Part shown: positions 27,297 to 36,278 of the stretch, piece by piece
How the letters are laid out: each line of letters begins with the position of its first letter
Numbering within the stretch: position 1 is the stretch's first letter
Translations under genes and position numbers: made by a program
Origin: Rapidithrix thailandica
Lineage (GTDB): Bacteria; Bacteroidota; Bacteroidia; Cytophagales; Flammeovirgaceae
Length of the DNA: 64,000 bases
Assembly (NCBI RefSeq): GCF_039710355.1
Contig: NZ_JBDKWZ010000007.1
Span: forward strand, 347,479 to 411,478
Reading direction: 5' to 3'
The notes under the pieces: generated by a model
What the model was told of the DNA's origin: nothing
The model's database searches: none
The model's input: only the letters and a program-made list of their open reading frames with translations

Positions 27297-29003
27297 TTAT
27301 GCATTGCTTTTTAACTTAGCACCAGGCTCAGGAGTTTTTTCATCCGGCCATTCCGAACGGAACTGCTCCCAATATTCTTGATTGGTTTGTTTCATTTCTT
27401 TACTCAACATCAGGATACCCACCAAGTTAGGAATGGTCATCAAGGCAATGGCTACTCCGGAAAGTGTCCATATAATAGTTGTATCCGTAAAAGCAGCCAA
27501 GAAAAATCCTAATACATAAACCACCCGGTAATATTTTACGGCATCGCTGCCAAAGAGGTACGTCACTGCCCTTCCTCCATAATACGACCAGGAAATAGCT
27601 GTGGAAAAGGCAAAAAGTAACAAACCGATGGAAATAATATACTGTCCGTAGTCCCCTAAAAAGCTGCGTTTGAAGGCTTCGGCAGTCAAAGGCGCACTGT
27701 GCATAAGCGATTTGCCATAGAGTACGATTTCCTTATCACCCGTTTTCAACATTCCGTCTTCAACATGCACTTTACCAGTGTAAGGTTGCTTGGAGATTTG
27801 CACATGTACATCTTCCGCCACAGACCGGGCATGAATAACCGTAACAGCGTCTTGAATACGCCCCTCGGTTACGGTAAGGTCCCCATTGAACAGAGGTAAT
27901 TGCGATTCTTGATTTAAATGATCTCCCAGCTTCACTTTATCTTCCGGATTGGCATCATCATATGCCCCGTCCAATAAAACAATGTCGGCTTCCTGGAATT
28001 TATTTTCAATTTTTTCTTGCCAAACTCCCGAGGACAATAGTACCAGCCCGGTAAGCGTACAAATCAAAATGGTATCGATAAAAGGTTCGAGAATTGCTAC
28101 CAAACCTTCGGAAACGGGCTCATGTGCACGAGCCGCAGCGTGGGCAATTGGGGCCGAACCTTGACCGGCCTCGTTGGAGAACAAGCCCCGGTTTACCCCT
28201 CGATTAAACGCAAAAGCCAGAGAAGCCCCCAAAAAGCCTCCGGTAGCGGCTGTCCCTGAAAATACATCCGCAAAGATTGAAATAATGGAAGGAACGATGT
28301 TTTCGATATTGTATAAAATGACTGCCAGTGCTCCGATGAAGTAAACAACCGCCATAAAAGGCACTAACTTTTCCGTAACCTTTGCAATCCGTTTAATTCC
28401 CCCAATGATGACAAAGCCCAGAATAATCGCCAATACCGCTCCGGTAAACATTTTATCAAAGCCAAATGTACTTTCCAGAGAGTTCGCGATACTATTAATC
28501 TGAGGCATATTTCCCGTACCAAAGGAAGAGATGATGGTAGCTACGGCAAAGATGGCCGCCAACCATTTCAGGTTCAAAGCATTTTTCATATAGTACATGG
28601 GCCCTCCGGCAATACTTCCATCTTTGGCCTGCTCCCGGTACTTATGTGAAAGAGTTACCTCTACAAATTTGGTGGTCATCCCTAAGAAAGCTGTCATGAT
28701 CATCCAAAACAAGGCTGCGGGCCCACCTAAATGTACGGCCAATGCCACTCCGGCAATGTTACCGGTACCAACTGTTCCGGAAAGGGCAGTGGCCAAAGCT
28801 TGAAAATGAGAGGTATCCCCTACATCCTCATCTTTATCGTATTTTCCCCTGACAACTCGTAAGGCATGGCGGAAGTAACGAATCTGGGGGAATTTAAGGT
28901 AAAAAGTAAAAAACAATCCAGTACCTAAAAGGAGAAGCACAAACCATTGTGATCCACCGATTAAGCTATCAATGGTTTTTAAAATTTCGTTAAGTTCCTG
29001 CAT
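27297..29003 (-). CDS. Sodium:alanine (AGCS-family) symporter with a long internal insertion
   Basis: The protein imports alanine or glycine with sodium. Membrane segments and conserved motifs of the AGCS family are present, including GTVGTGNIAGVALA near residue 78, GGPMYYMKNAL near residue 136 and NRGLFSNEAGQGSAPIAHAA near residue 270. The 568-residue length exceeds the usual ~450-480. A roughly 120-residue insertion occupies residues about 325-445. It is hydrophilic, rich in Asp/Glu/Lys and beta-like, and lies between two membrane helices, so it may be a periplasmic or cytoplasmic domain. The last helices and a Pro/Lys C-terminal tail follow. Confidence 0.93.
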   Translation of the reverse strand: MQELNEILKTIDSLIGGSQWFVLLLLGTGLFFTFYLKFPQIRYFRHALRVVRGKYDKDEDVGDTSHFQALATALSGTVGTGNIAGVALAVHLGGPAALFWMIMTAFLGMTTKFVEVTLSHKYREQAKDGSIAGGPMYYMKNALNLKWLAAIFAVATIISSFGTGNMPQINSIANSLESTFGFDKMFTGAVLAIILGFVIIGGIKRIAKVTEKLVPFMAVVYFIGALAVILYNIENIVPSIISIFADVFSGTAATGGFLGASLAFAFNRGVNRGLFSNEAGQGSAPIAHAAARAHEPVSEGLVAILEPFIDTILICTLTGLVLLSSGVWQEKIENKFQEADIVLLDGAYDDANPEDKVKLGDHLNQESQLPLFNGDLTVTEGRIQDAVTVIHARSVAEDVHVQISKQPYTGKVHVEDGMLKTGDKEIVLYGKSLMHSAPLTAEAFKRSFLGDYGQYIISIGLLLFAFSTAISWSYYGGRAVTYLFGSDAVKYYRVVYVLGFFLAAFTDTTIIWTLSGVAIALMTIPNLVGILMLSKEMKQTNQEYWEQFRSEWPDEKTPEPGAKLKSNA

Positions 29004-29184
29004 AAGCTGTGTTTAAGTGTAGTCACAATTTTTTAACAAAGTCGCAAAATAGAATTTTCATTAAATATTTCTAAATAAAATTGACAATTTTAGTGAAATG
29101 AAGCTCAAGTGTTTACTTCCTTCTTTATTGTTTAAATTTAGAGCCGAGACCGATTTTTTAAATTCATTTTTAAACAATATTGTG

Positions 29185-29592
29185 ATGATCCCAAATTATA
29201 TAGAACACCTTGGCATTGCCGTCAACAATTTAGAAGAAAGTATTCGATTTTACGAGCAAGTCTTTGGCCTTACCTGTTATGCCATAGAGGAAGTAAAAGA
29301 GCAAAAAGTAAGAACAGCCTTTTTTCAAGTGGGCCAAACCAAAATTGAACTTTTGGAATCTACAGACCCGGAGGGCCCCATCTCAAAATTTATTTCAAAA
29401 AAAGGAGAAGGCATTCATCATATCGCATTTGCCGTATCGGATATTGAAGATAAACTTAAAAAAGTAGAATCAAGGGGAGTGCAACTTATTGATAGAACTC
29501 CCCGTAAAGGTGCTGAGGGATTGGATATTGCCTTTTTACATCCCAAGTCGACTCAAGGCGTATTGATGGAGTTATGCGAAAAGAACTCATAA
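29185..29592 (+). CDS. mce: Methylmalonyl-CoA epimerase
   Basis: The enzyme interconverts R- and S-methylmalonyl-CoA in propionate/succinate metabolism. It is a 135-residue vicinal-oxygen-chelate protein. The metal-binding His and Glu positions are seen in IEHLGIAVNNLEESIRFYEQVFG near the start, in KIELLEST and GIHHIAFAV, and in the final LMELCEKN. An open frame extends 29 codons upstream, but the ATG at 29185 gives the normal family N-terminus, MIPNYIEHLGIAV. The mutase subunits that would use its product are not in the window. Confidence 0.95.
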   Translation: MIPNYIEHLGIAVNNLEESIRFYEQVFGLTCYAIEEVKEQKVRTAFFQVGQTKIELLESTDPEGPISKFISKKGEGIHHIAFAVSDIEDKLKKVESRGVQLIDRTPRKGAEGLDIAFLHPKSTQGVLMELCEKNS

Positions 29593-29732
29593 ATTTCCCA
29601 TTCCTTAAGGCCTCATTCTTGAGAGGTATGCCGAGTTGAAGCTTCTATTGAAAAAGGAATTTTTCTAATCAGTGGAATTTGTCCTAATTTCACAGCCTTA
29701 ATTTTAGTTTAACCTTAACAGTTATCATAATA

Positions 29733-30203
29733 ATGGAACCCATTGATGCCTTAAACCAAGTGGCAGAATTTCATAAAACCTTCAAACATCCTATAGAAGA
29801 ACAACCCATCATCCCTTCGCCCGAGCGCTGTGAACTGAGGGTCTCCTTAATTGCCGAAGAGTTAAAAGAATTACAAGAAGCCATTCGGCAAAAAGATCTT
29901 ACAGAAGTTGCAGATGCTTTGTGTGATATTCAATACGTCCTTTCGGGAGCGGTATTGGAATTTGGACTAGGTGAAAAATTCAAAGAATTATTTGACGAAG
30001 TACAACGGTCCAATATGAGTAAAAGCTGTCAAACGCAGGAAGAAGCGGAAGCAACAGTCCAATATTACAAGGAAAAGAAAGACACGGACTGTTATTACAC
30101 CCAAACGGACGGACATTACCTTGTTTACCGTAAGTCCGACAACAAAACCTTAAAATCTATCAATTACTCTCCTGCAGATCTGAAAAAAGTTTTAGGTCGG
30201 TAA
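29733..30203 (+). CDS. MazG-like nucleoside triphosphate pyrophosphohydrolase domain protein
   Basis: The 156-residue protein is an all-alpha NTP-pyrophosphatase of the MazG/HisE superfamily. Evidence is the conserved helix LIAEELKELQEAI near residue 40 with a second acidic helix ADALCDIQYVLSGA near residue 62; the two carry the EExxE and D-x-x-D metal-binding pattern. The C-terminal ~55 residues are a family-specific tail. This kind of enzyme splits dNTPs or modified nucleotides to monophosphate and pyrophosphate. The exact substrate is not known. A terminator follows it at 30260-30312. Confidence 0.8.
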   Translation: MEPIDALNQVAEFHKTFKHPIEEQPIIPSPERCELRVSLIAEELKELQEAIRQKDLTEVADALCDIQYVLSGAVLEFGLGEKFKELFDEVQRSNMSKSCQTQEEAEATVQYYKEKKDTDCYYTQTDGHYLVYRKSDNKTLKSINYSPADLKKVLGR

Positions 30204-30259
30204 GTACAGACAGAGTCTATTGCTTTAACATGATCTTCTTGCTTTTCTACAAGAATGTG

Positions 30260-30312
30260 AACCGGGCAGTTTGGGGGAAAGTTTTTTGTCAATAAATTTG
30301 CCCGGTTTTTTA
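30260..30312 (+). terminator. Terminator after the MazG-like gene, overlapping the SDR 5' region
   Basis: The stem AACCGGGCA / TGCCCGGTT with a 30-base loop is followed by TTTTTATT. It lies just past the MazG-like gene and overlaps the only TTG start candidates upstream of the SDR core. Confidence 0.7.
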
Positions 30313-31134
30313 TTCGAGTCAAATAAAACATCTACGATCATCGAAACTAAAAAATACACATTGATTACCGGTGCCAGTCATGGTATCGGTAAAGAAATGG
30401 CCAGGGTATTTGCCGAAAAAAAGCATAATCTTATCCTGGTAGCGTTGCCAGGTCCTGAATTAAAAGAGCAGAGTAAGGAACTACAGGAAAAATATTCCGT
30501 GGATGTACGGTATTTTGGTGTGGATTTAACGGATGAAAATGCTCCGAAAAGTACATACGAGTGGTGCAAACAAGAAAGCCTTTCCATAAATATACTCATC
30601 AATAATGCAGGAATTGGAACCGGCGGGATATTTGAGAACCTTGATTTAACATTTTACAACAAAATGATTAAGCTCAACAATCAAGCGCTGGTAGGCATGA
30701 CCTATCACTTTATTCCTGAGCTCAAAAAACATTCTAAAGCCTTTATTTTAAATACCAGTAGTTTAGAAGCGGCCTTGCCCCTTCCTTACAAAAGTGTCTA
30801 TGCAGGTACAAAGAATTTCATTTACAGCTTTTCTTTGGCCTTACGAGAGGAATTAAAATCCCATAACATTCAAGTAAGTGTACTTTGTCCGGGGCCAGTG
30901 GTTACGAATGAGGAGGGGCTAAAACGGATAAATTCACAAGGGGCCAAAGCTAAAATCATCGTCAAGATGCCCGATTATGTAGCAGAATACGCCATCCGGA
31001 AAATGTTCAGAGGAAAAACGATTATTATTCCCGGCGCGGTCAATAAAGGCTGTGTAAAGTTAGGTAGAATTTTGCCTACTTTATTAAAAATGTGGATTCT
31101 GGAAAGAGTGTTCCGGGTATATAAAGACCATTAG
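30271..31134 (+). CDS. Short-chain dehydrogenase/reductase, start uncertain
   Basis: This is an NAD(P)-dependent SDR with cofactor motif TGASHGIG near residue 33, the NNAG motif, the active-site Ser and YxxxK (SVYAGTKNF) near residue 170, and the C-terminal PG motif. Substrate cannot be predicted. No ATG or GTG precedes the conserved first beta strand YTLITGAS in frame. The candidate starts are TTGs at 30271, 30286 and 30298, all of which lie within the terminator hairpin, or an ACG at 30334. The coordinates give the longest frame. The 3' end is a normal basic C-terminus, followed by a strong terminator. Confidence 0.85.
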   Translation: MGESFLSINLPGFLFESNKTSTIIETKKYTLITGASHGIGKEMARVFAEKKHNLILVALPGPELKEQSKELQEKYSVDVRYFGVDLTDENAPKSTYEWCKQESLSINILINNAGIGTGGIFENLDLTFYNKMIKLNNQALVGMTYHFIPELKKHSKAFILNTSSLEAALPLPYKSVYAGTKNFIYSFSLALREELKSHNIQVSVLCPGPVVTNEEGLKRINSQGAKAKIIVKMPDYVAEYAIRKMFRGKTIIIPGAVNKGCVKLGRILPTLLKMWILERVFRVYKDH

Positions 31135-31146
31135 CAGAGCAAAATA

Positions 31147-31196
31147 CATTCATAAAAAAGCTCTGCATTTCTTTATGCAGAGCTTTTTTATGAATG
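31147..31196. terminator. Bidirectional terminator
   Basis: A perfect 22-bp inverted repeat (CATTCATAAAAAAGCTCTGC..., 6-base loop) separates the convergent SDR and TPR genes; A and T runs lie on both arms. Confidence 0.9.
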
Positions 31197-31221
31197 ACTG
31201 TTTATATCTCCAATTAACCTA

Positions 31222-32544
31222 TTACTTTTCCAGTTCTTCGCGGGCATTTCTAATTTTCTCTACCAAATTGTATTCGTAAACCGAAGCAAATTTAAACTGC
31301 CCTTTGTACGCATTTTTTAACATTTCCTGAGCTTTATCCAATTGATCGGCATTTTTATAACTCAAGCCTAACAAAAAGAAACATTGTACTTTCAGGTCCG
31401 CAGCTAATTTGGGGTTGTGAACGAGTTTAGAGATGTCCTCAGTGGCCTCACCTAGTTGTTGCAATTTATATTCGCATGCGGCTTTCAAGAAGATCATAGA
31501 TACATCCTTAGGCACCAATTCCAAGTAGCGGTCTAAAGTTGCTATCCCCTCTTCATAATCACCGTTTTGATATTGTAAGTTGGCCAGCTCTATCAATTTT
31601 CCATATAGGGCCTCTTCATTTTTCTCTGACTCGACAGCTTTCTTTTGGGTTTCAATCACACTGGACTTTTTCACTTTTATAGCAGCCAGTTTCTTTTGCA
31701 AATCATAGGCTTTGGAAAACGAAGGATCCAGTTTTAGCGTAACCAATAGATTTTTTTCGCTTTCTCCAAACTCATAAACCCGGAAATATGCATTCGCCAG
31801 GCTATAATAATACTCAGGAGTAAACTGGAAAAGTTTGGTTTTATATTCGCCACCGTCAGCATTTTTCAATACTTCTTTTGCCTTATCATATTTACCCAAA
31901 TTGTGATATGCATACCCTAACTCAAAAAAGTATTTTTCATTACCGCGAGTAGTGGGTACCTCTTTGATCAATTTTTCCATGATCTCCAAGGTTTTTTCAT
32001 ATTGATCAACTTGATTGTAATACACTGCCTCTAAGAAGTTCAAATCAAAGTTGTCTTCCCCTATGATGGATTTGGCATCTTGAATATGTTTAAAAGCAAA
32101 ACGATGGCGATTTACTAAGTACAAGATGTTTATGATTTCCAACTTATATAACAGACGGTTTTCAATGTTTTCATCAAACTCATAAGCCTTCTCAAAGTTA
32201 ACTACAGACCTTTCGGCATTTCTAAATTGAGAGTATAAATTTCCTAACATCTCATAAGCTTGATAAAAATCCGGTTTGGCTTCAACTGATTTTTCCAGTG
32301 CTTTAATGGCTGATTTAAATTTACCCAGCCCAATCATACAAGATGCCTTTTTGAAGTGGGCCTTAAAGTTTTTTGGATTTTTGGCAATTACCTTATCTAA
32401 ATTATCGCTTGCCTCTTCATACCTGTTATTTTGCATTAAAAACTCTACACTATTCATCAACTCAGCTTCTCCCTGTTGAGCAAATACCGGTAGTGTAAAA
32501 GTAAGGCAAATGGCTAGGCATAAGAGATATTGATATCGTCTCAT
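31222..32544 (-). CDS. Exported TPR protein, 440 residues
   Basis: The N-terminus is a signal peptide (LLCLAICLTFTLPVFAQ). The remainder is nearly all TPR repeats, with clear motifs such as NFKAHFKKASCMIGLGKFKS, FYQAYEMLGNLYSQF and EKYFFELGYAYHNLGKYDKA. A charged linker with a short low-complexity stretch (about residues 290-310) separates two TPR blocks. It is probably periplasmic, a scaffold for envelope or secretion proteins. No partner can be named. It has a candidate operon neighbour at 32725 on the same strand but a terminator separates the two. Confidence 0.85.
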   Translation of the reverse strand: MRRYQYLLCLAICLTFTLPVFAQQGEAELMNSVEFLMQNNRYEEASDNLDKVIAKNPKNFKAHFKKASCMIGLGKFKSAIKALEKSVEAKPDFYQAYEMLGNLYSQFRNAERSVVNFEKAYEFDENIENRLLYKLEIINILYLVNRHRFAFKHIQDAKSIIGEDNFDLNFLEAVYYNQVDQYEKTLEIMEKLIKEVPTTRGNEKYFFELGYAYHNLGKYDKAKEVLKNADGGEYKTKLFQFTPEYYYSLANAYFRVYEFGESEKNLLVTLKLDPSFSKAYDLQKKLAAIKVKKSSVIETQKKAVESEKNEEALYGKLIELANLQYQNGDYEEGIATLDRYLELVPKDVSMIFLKAACEYKLQQLGEATEDISKLVHNPKLAADLKVQCFFLLGLSYKNADQLDKAQEMLKNAYKGQFKFASVYEYNLVEKIRNAREELEK

Positions 32545-32637
32545 TTTAAATGGATTATTTGATAAAACAGGTATACAAAAAGTTATAACTTAAAAAGTAG
32601 AATAGGTTCCTAAAAAAATTGGATCAAAACGATAACG

Positions 32638-32690
32638 AAAAAAGCCTATTTTGATTGTGAACTCTTCACTATCGAAAAATAGGCTTTTTT
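32638..32690 (-). terminator. Terminator of the SPOR protein gene
   Basis: An inverted repeat AAAAAAGCCTATTTT / AAAATAGGCTTTTTT with a long loop lies about 35 bases past the stop codon of the minus-strand gene at 32725. Confidence 0.85.
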
Positions 32691-32724
32691 ACTAAAAAAT
32701 CTTCATCTTCCTTCTAAACACCTA

Positions 32725-33822
32725 TTAATACATATTCCGTAAGTCGGCTAACTTACCTTCAATGGCCACACTTCTCAACTTTACCTGATGGTGTACGGCC
32801 ATGTCTTTACTAATAAAATTTCCCATGAAAATCTGATAGGTAATCTCCCCCCCGTATTGGTCGATCATGATATACACATCCTCAAAGCCTTTTTTCTGCA
32901 TTCTTCGGCAATAAGTTTGAGCAGCTTCCAAATCTTTCAGGTCTTTTACATGTACGGACCATCTGTTTTTTTCAATTCGAATCCCATCCGGGCTATATAA
33001 ATACCGATACATTGGATCAAACGAAATATAAGGAGCAAAATAAGGAGTGGCTTCGGCTGCATTTCCCGTGGTATCTTTGATAGAGAAGAACCAGTCCGCC
33101 TGTAAAACCTTAAAACTTTTTACATTTTTATCAGCCTCAACATATAGATAATAAGGCATGCCTTCAGCGTTTTTCAACTGCCGGACATTGCCTTTTTTTA
33201 TGGTATAAACAGTGAGCAGGTAATGTTCTTTTCCCTCTTCCTGAGTCGGTGAAGCTTTGGGAACCACTCTTACAAAATCCAAGACGCCATCCATGTTAAA
33301 TTCACCAAAAGAAGCAACTCCCTCAAATAAACTTGAAAAGGATACTTGATAAATATGTTTAGCATCACTTATATCAAAAATATTATAACAACGATACCGG
33401 CAACCTTCTCCCAAACAATCTTCCCGGTAATTAATCAACATAAGATAGGTTTTCCCCAGATAGGAAAATTCCTTTACCTCTAAAATATTACTGAAATTTT
33501 GCCGGATAGTTTGCTCCATACTACAGTAAAAAGAGTAATGTTGGTTATTGATATAAATACCTGTAGGATTCGGATTAAAAATATTATCGTATTGTTCCCC
33601 ATTTACAAAATAAGTTTTCAAGGCTACACTACTGCCTTCATATATGGTAAAGGTGGTATCTCCTGCTTCTTTGGGGGCACTGGGTGCTGGGCGGCTAATG
33701 AGCGATACAGGCTCCTGAGACAACATATCCAGTGTATAAGTAGAGTTGATTTCAGGTTGTTGGCCTGCCGCATAAAATGAGATTAGAAAAAATATTACTA
33801 CGGAAATAATTCTTTTCATCAT
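32725..33822 (-). CDS. Secreted protein with C-terminal SPOR-like domain
   Basis: The 365-residue protein has a signal peptide (IISVVIFFLISFYAAG). Its middle contains FGEFNMDGVLDFVRVV near residue 178, resembling an FG-GAP/VCBS-type Asp-rich calcium turn. The C-terminus, residues about 285-350, resembles a SPOR domain (WSVHVKDLKDLEAAQTYCRRMQKKG... then TYQIFMGNFISKDMA), although the match is looser than in the HU/SPOR protein. A four-Cys cluster (CLGEGCRYRC) lies near residue 150. It is likely periplasmic or surface-located. Function unknown. Confidence 0.75.
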   Translation of the reverse strand: MMKRIISVVIFFLISFYAAGQQPEINSTYTLDMLSQEPVSLISRPAPSAPKEAGDTTFTIYEGSSVALKTYFVNGEQYDNIFNPNPTGIYINNQHYSFYCSMEQTIRQNFSNILEVKEFSYLGKTYLMLINYREDCLGEGCRYRCYNIFDISDAKHIYQVSFSSLFEGVASFGEFNMDGVLDFVRVVPKASPTQEEGKEHYLLTVYTIKKGNVRQLKNAEGMPYYLYVEADKNVKSFKVLQADWFFSIKDTTGNAAEATPYFAPYISFDPMYRYLYSPDGIRIEKNRWSVHVKDLKDLEAAQTYCRRMQKKGFEDVYIMIDQYGGEITYQIFMGNFISKDMAVHHQVKLRSVAIEGKLADLRNMY

Positions 33823-34085
33823 AAAAAAATTGACTGCTTGTTGGACACTCCTAAATGTACTCTTAACAAATTCCGCTCCGATTACGATTCTACCAGTAAG
33901 AGAAAACCGTAACTTACTAACGCCTAATTTTTTAGATAGTACAATCTATTCCTTCGGTCTTTTAGCTGTTGTTAACATTCCCTGAAACAGTAGTCTTTCT
34001 TCAGACAATAATATGATTGTACTCACTTTCTTACTAATAGATATAAACTGTATAAAAGATATAACGAACCTGATTCGAACCACAA

Positions 34086-35270
34086 ATGAAGCAATTTTTA
34101 CCTGTTTGCCTTCTATTTTTAATGTTTCCTGGTTGGATACATGCACAATCTATGTGCAAAAACCCAGAAATTATTGTCGCAGATGGAAATAAGTATACAA
34201 ACTCTACAAGTGTGGATTTAAGCATCCATTGCGACCATGCTTACCAAATGCTCATTAGCAACCAACAAGATTTTAGCGGTGCAAAATGGGTGGCTTATCA
34301 AAAGAAAATACTCAACTGGGCCCTGGATGCGGTGGACGGAGACAGAGCCGTTTATATAAAATTCAGAGATGAAAACTACCAGGAATCAAAAGTTGTGTCG
34401 GATAACATCCTATTGGATTTAACCCCTCCTCAAAACCCCTTGGTAAGTATCGAAGTGCCCGGAAAAGCCACTAACGATCCCTCTCATGTTGTAGATGTAT
34501 CTTTACAAGCCACTGATGCCAAGTATTTTATGATCAGCAACCAAAATACTTTTATCGGCAAAAAATGGAGGTTGTACCAGGAAGCCATACAAGGTTGGCA
34601 GTTGGAAAAAGGGAACGATGGCTACCATGGTGTATATGTCAAATTCAGAGATGTGGCAGGAAATGAAACAGATGTCATTTCCGACCAAATTCTCATCGAC
34701 ACCGAAGCGCCTGTCATGGGAAAGGTTGTTATAGACCAGGGTGCGGAATTTACCATTCAACAAAACAGAATGGTGGAATTGAGTATTTCGGCCAGAAATG
34801 CCGATTCAATGATGGTAAGCCAAGAGAAACAATTCGGAGAAGCTACCTGGGAAATCTACCAAACGCAAAAGGCATGGACGTTAACAGGTGACCAAGGGCC
34901 CCAAATTATCTATGTAAAATTTAAAGATAAAGTAGGAAATGAGTCTGAAACCGCTTCAGACGAAATTGTTTTAGACACGACTCCTCCTTCCAACTGTATG
35001 GTTGTTATTGACAATGGAGCTCCTAAAACCCATCACCTCGACAAAATGGTTGAACTGAAATTACTTGCCAGTGATGCCCAACAAATGATTATCAGCAATC
35101 ACTCAAGCTTTAAAGGAGGACGCTGGCGACTTTACCAGGAACGCATCCCCAACTGGCGACTCGATGGAGAGGAAGATGGATATAAGTCCATTTACGTGCG
35201 TTTTAAAGACAAAGCTGGCAATGTCAGCAGCACTTATAAAGCAGACATTATTTTGGAAAGAGGGTTTTAA
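34086..35270 (+). CDS. Exported protein with four Ig-like tandem repeats
   Basis: The 394-residue protein has a signal peptide (FLPVCLLFLMFPGWIHA) and then four ~93-residue repeats (about residues 22-115, 116-210, 211-303 and 304-394). Each carries the pattern MxISN...F.G..WxxYQ...W.L....G...VYVKFRDxxGNes...SDxIxLDTxPP. This is an Ig-like/beta-sandwich motif found in many exported multi-domain Bacteroidota proteins. No enzyme domain and no C-terminal secretion tail is seen. It is monocistronic, with its own terminator. Probably a cell-surface or secreted adhesion-like protein, but this is an inference. Confidence 0.8.
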   Translation: MKQFLPVCLLFLMFPGWIHAQSMCKNPEIIVADGNKYTNSTSVDLSIHCDHAYQMLISNQQDFSGAKWVAYQKKILNWALDAVDGDRAVYIKFRDENYQESKVVSDNILLDLTPPQNPLVSIEVPGKATNDPSHVVDVSLQATDAKYFMISNQNTFIGKKWRLYQEAIQGWQLEKGNDGYHGVYVKFRDVAGNETDVISDQILIDTEAPVMGKVVIDQGAEFTIQQNRMVELSISARNADSMMVSQEKQFGEATWEIYQTQKAWTLTGDQGPQIIYVKFKDKVGNESETASDEIVLDTTPPSNCMVVIDNGAPKTHHLDKMVELKLLASDAQQMIISNHSSFKGGRWRLYQERIPNWRLDGEEDGYKSIYVRFKDKAGNVSSTYKADIILERGF

Positions 35271-35301
35271 TCCGTTCCAAGCGAGTCTTCATAGCTATTT
35301 C

Positions 35302-35333
35302 AATCCCTGTTTCATTGAACAGGGATTTTTTTC
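35302..35333 (+). terminator. Terminator of the Ig-like repeat gene
   Basis: A 10-bp stem AATCCCTGTT / AACAGGGATT with a 6-base loop is followed by TTTTTT. Confidence 0.9.
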
Positions 35334-35385
35334 TACCTTCCAACCAGCCCAACAGTTTGCCGTCTTCCCTATTAGGTCATCATCA

Positions 35386-35432
35386 AAAAAACAGGGTTTA
35401 ACATATCGGCATCCCTGTATGCTAAACCCTGT
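35386..35432 (-). terminator. Terminator of the gene at 35457-35978
   Basis: The inverted repeat CAGGGTTTA / TAAACCCTG has a long loop; the minus strand continues TTTTTTT. Confidence 0.75.
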
Positions 35433-35456
35433 AATGCTCTTAAAGAGTATCAACAA

Positions 35457-35978
35457 CTAAAATATATCTCGTATCTCTTTCTTGATATAATTTAACGCCT
35501 CGCTTGGAGAATCCCTTTCTTGCTCCAATACCAGTTCAAAGATTTTTTTGGCCAACTCCACAGAAGGTCCTTCGGGTTTACATTCTCGGGCCGAGTTATT
35601 TACAATGGAAATCATATCTTCTTTCGCTTTCCGGATCAGCTCCCAGGCTTCGTCACTCATATAAATCTGTTGAGATAAGTTATGGTTATACTCTTGGCGA
35701 ATTTCATGGGTAAGAATATTTTGAAACTGACTTACATTATACGAACCATCATTCAGACGGGTAATTAAGTTATTGGGAGTAATACGCTCCAAAAAAATTG
35801 CCATCCTCTCATACGCCTGTAAACGCAAAGGGAGCACTTCTTTATTAGAATCTCTTTTCAGATTATTCAGCGTAATTTCAAATTGTTTTTGTAGGAAAGA
35901 TTTTACTATCAAGTAAACAGCATAAAGAACAATCACCGCAGGTAAGGTGATTTTTAAAATGTCAATAAATGCATCCAT
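35457..35978 (-). CDS. Hypothetical membrane-anchored protein, 173 residues
   Basis: The protein has one N-terminal membrane helix (LKITLPAVIVLYAVYLIVKSF, about residues 8-28) with a short periplasmic N-terminus, followed by a soluble helical domain of 145 residues that should lie in the cytoplasm. Conserved-looking text includes PLRLQAYERMAIFLERITPNNLI and FQNILTHEIRQEYNHNLSQQIYMS. No catalytic motif is recognised. The C-terminal acidic helix ends the protein. It is monocistronic, with a terminator. Not recognised by name; similar proteins are known only as conserved hypotheticals in Bacteroidota. Confidence 0.75.
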   Translation of the reverse strand: MDAFIDILKITLPAVIVLYAVYLIVKSFLQKQFEITLNNLKRDSNKEVLPLRLQAYERMAIFLERITPNNLITRLNDGSYNVSQFQNILTHEIRQEYNHNLSQQIYMSDEAWELIRKAKEDMISIVNNSARECKPEGPSVELAKKIFELVLEQERDSPSEALNYIKKEIRDIF

Positions 35979-36278
35979 AGTGTACTAGGTCAAAAAGTTT
36001 TGTTTGAAAGGTTAAACTTAAATTGAAATACAGTGAAAAAAAATCTATTCGAAAAAATTTTTGGCTTTTGGCCGTAGTAGGGAGGGTTTCTTATCAAAAA
36101 CAGTGAAAAAGTCTCCTCTTTTCAAGGATTACCACCCAATAGTCAATATATAATAACTTCCTCATTCATTTGATTATTCTGATTATACTTGATAAATTTT
36201 CACTTGAACTTTTTGAGGCTTTTCAAAAGCTCAGGTTCATACATTATTATTCTCACCAATTTGAAAGCAACACATAAA

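Noticed and set aside
34060..34090. tRNA-like TTCGAACC sequence
   Set aside because: The short match lies alone just before a gene start, with no cloverleaf or acceptor stem around it.
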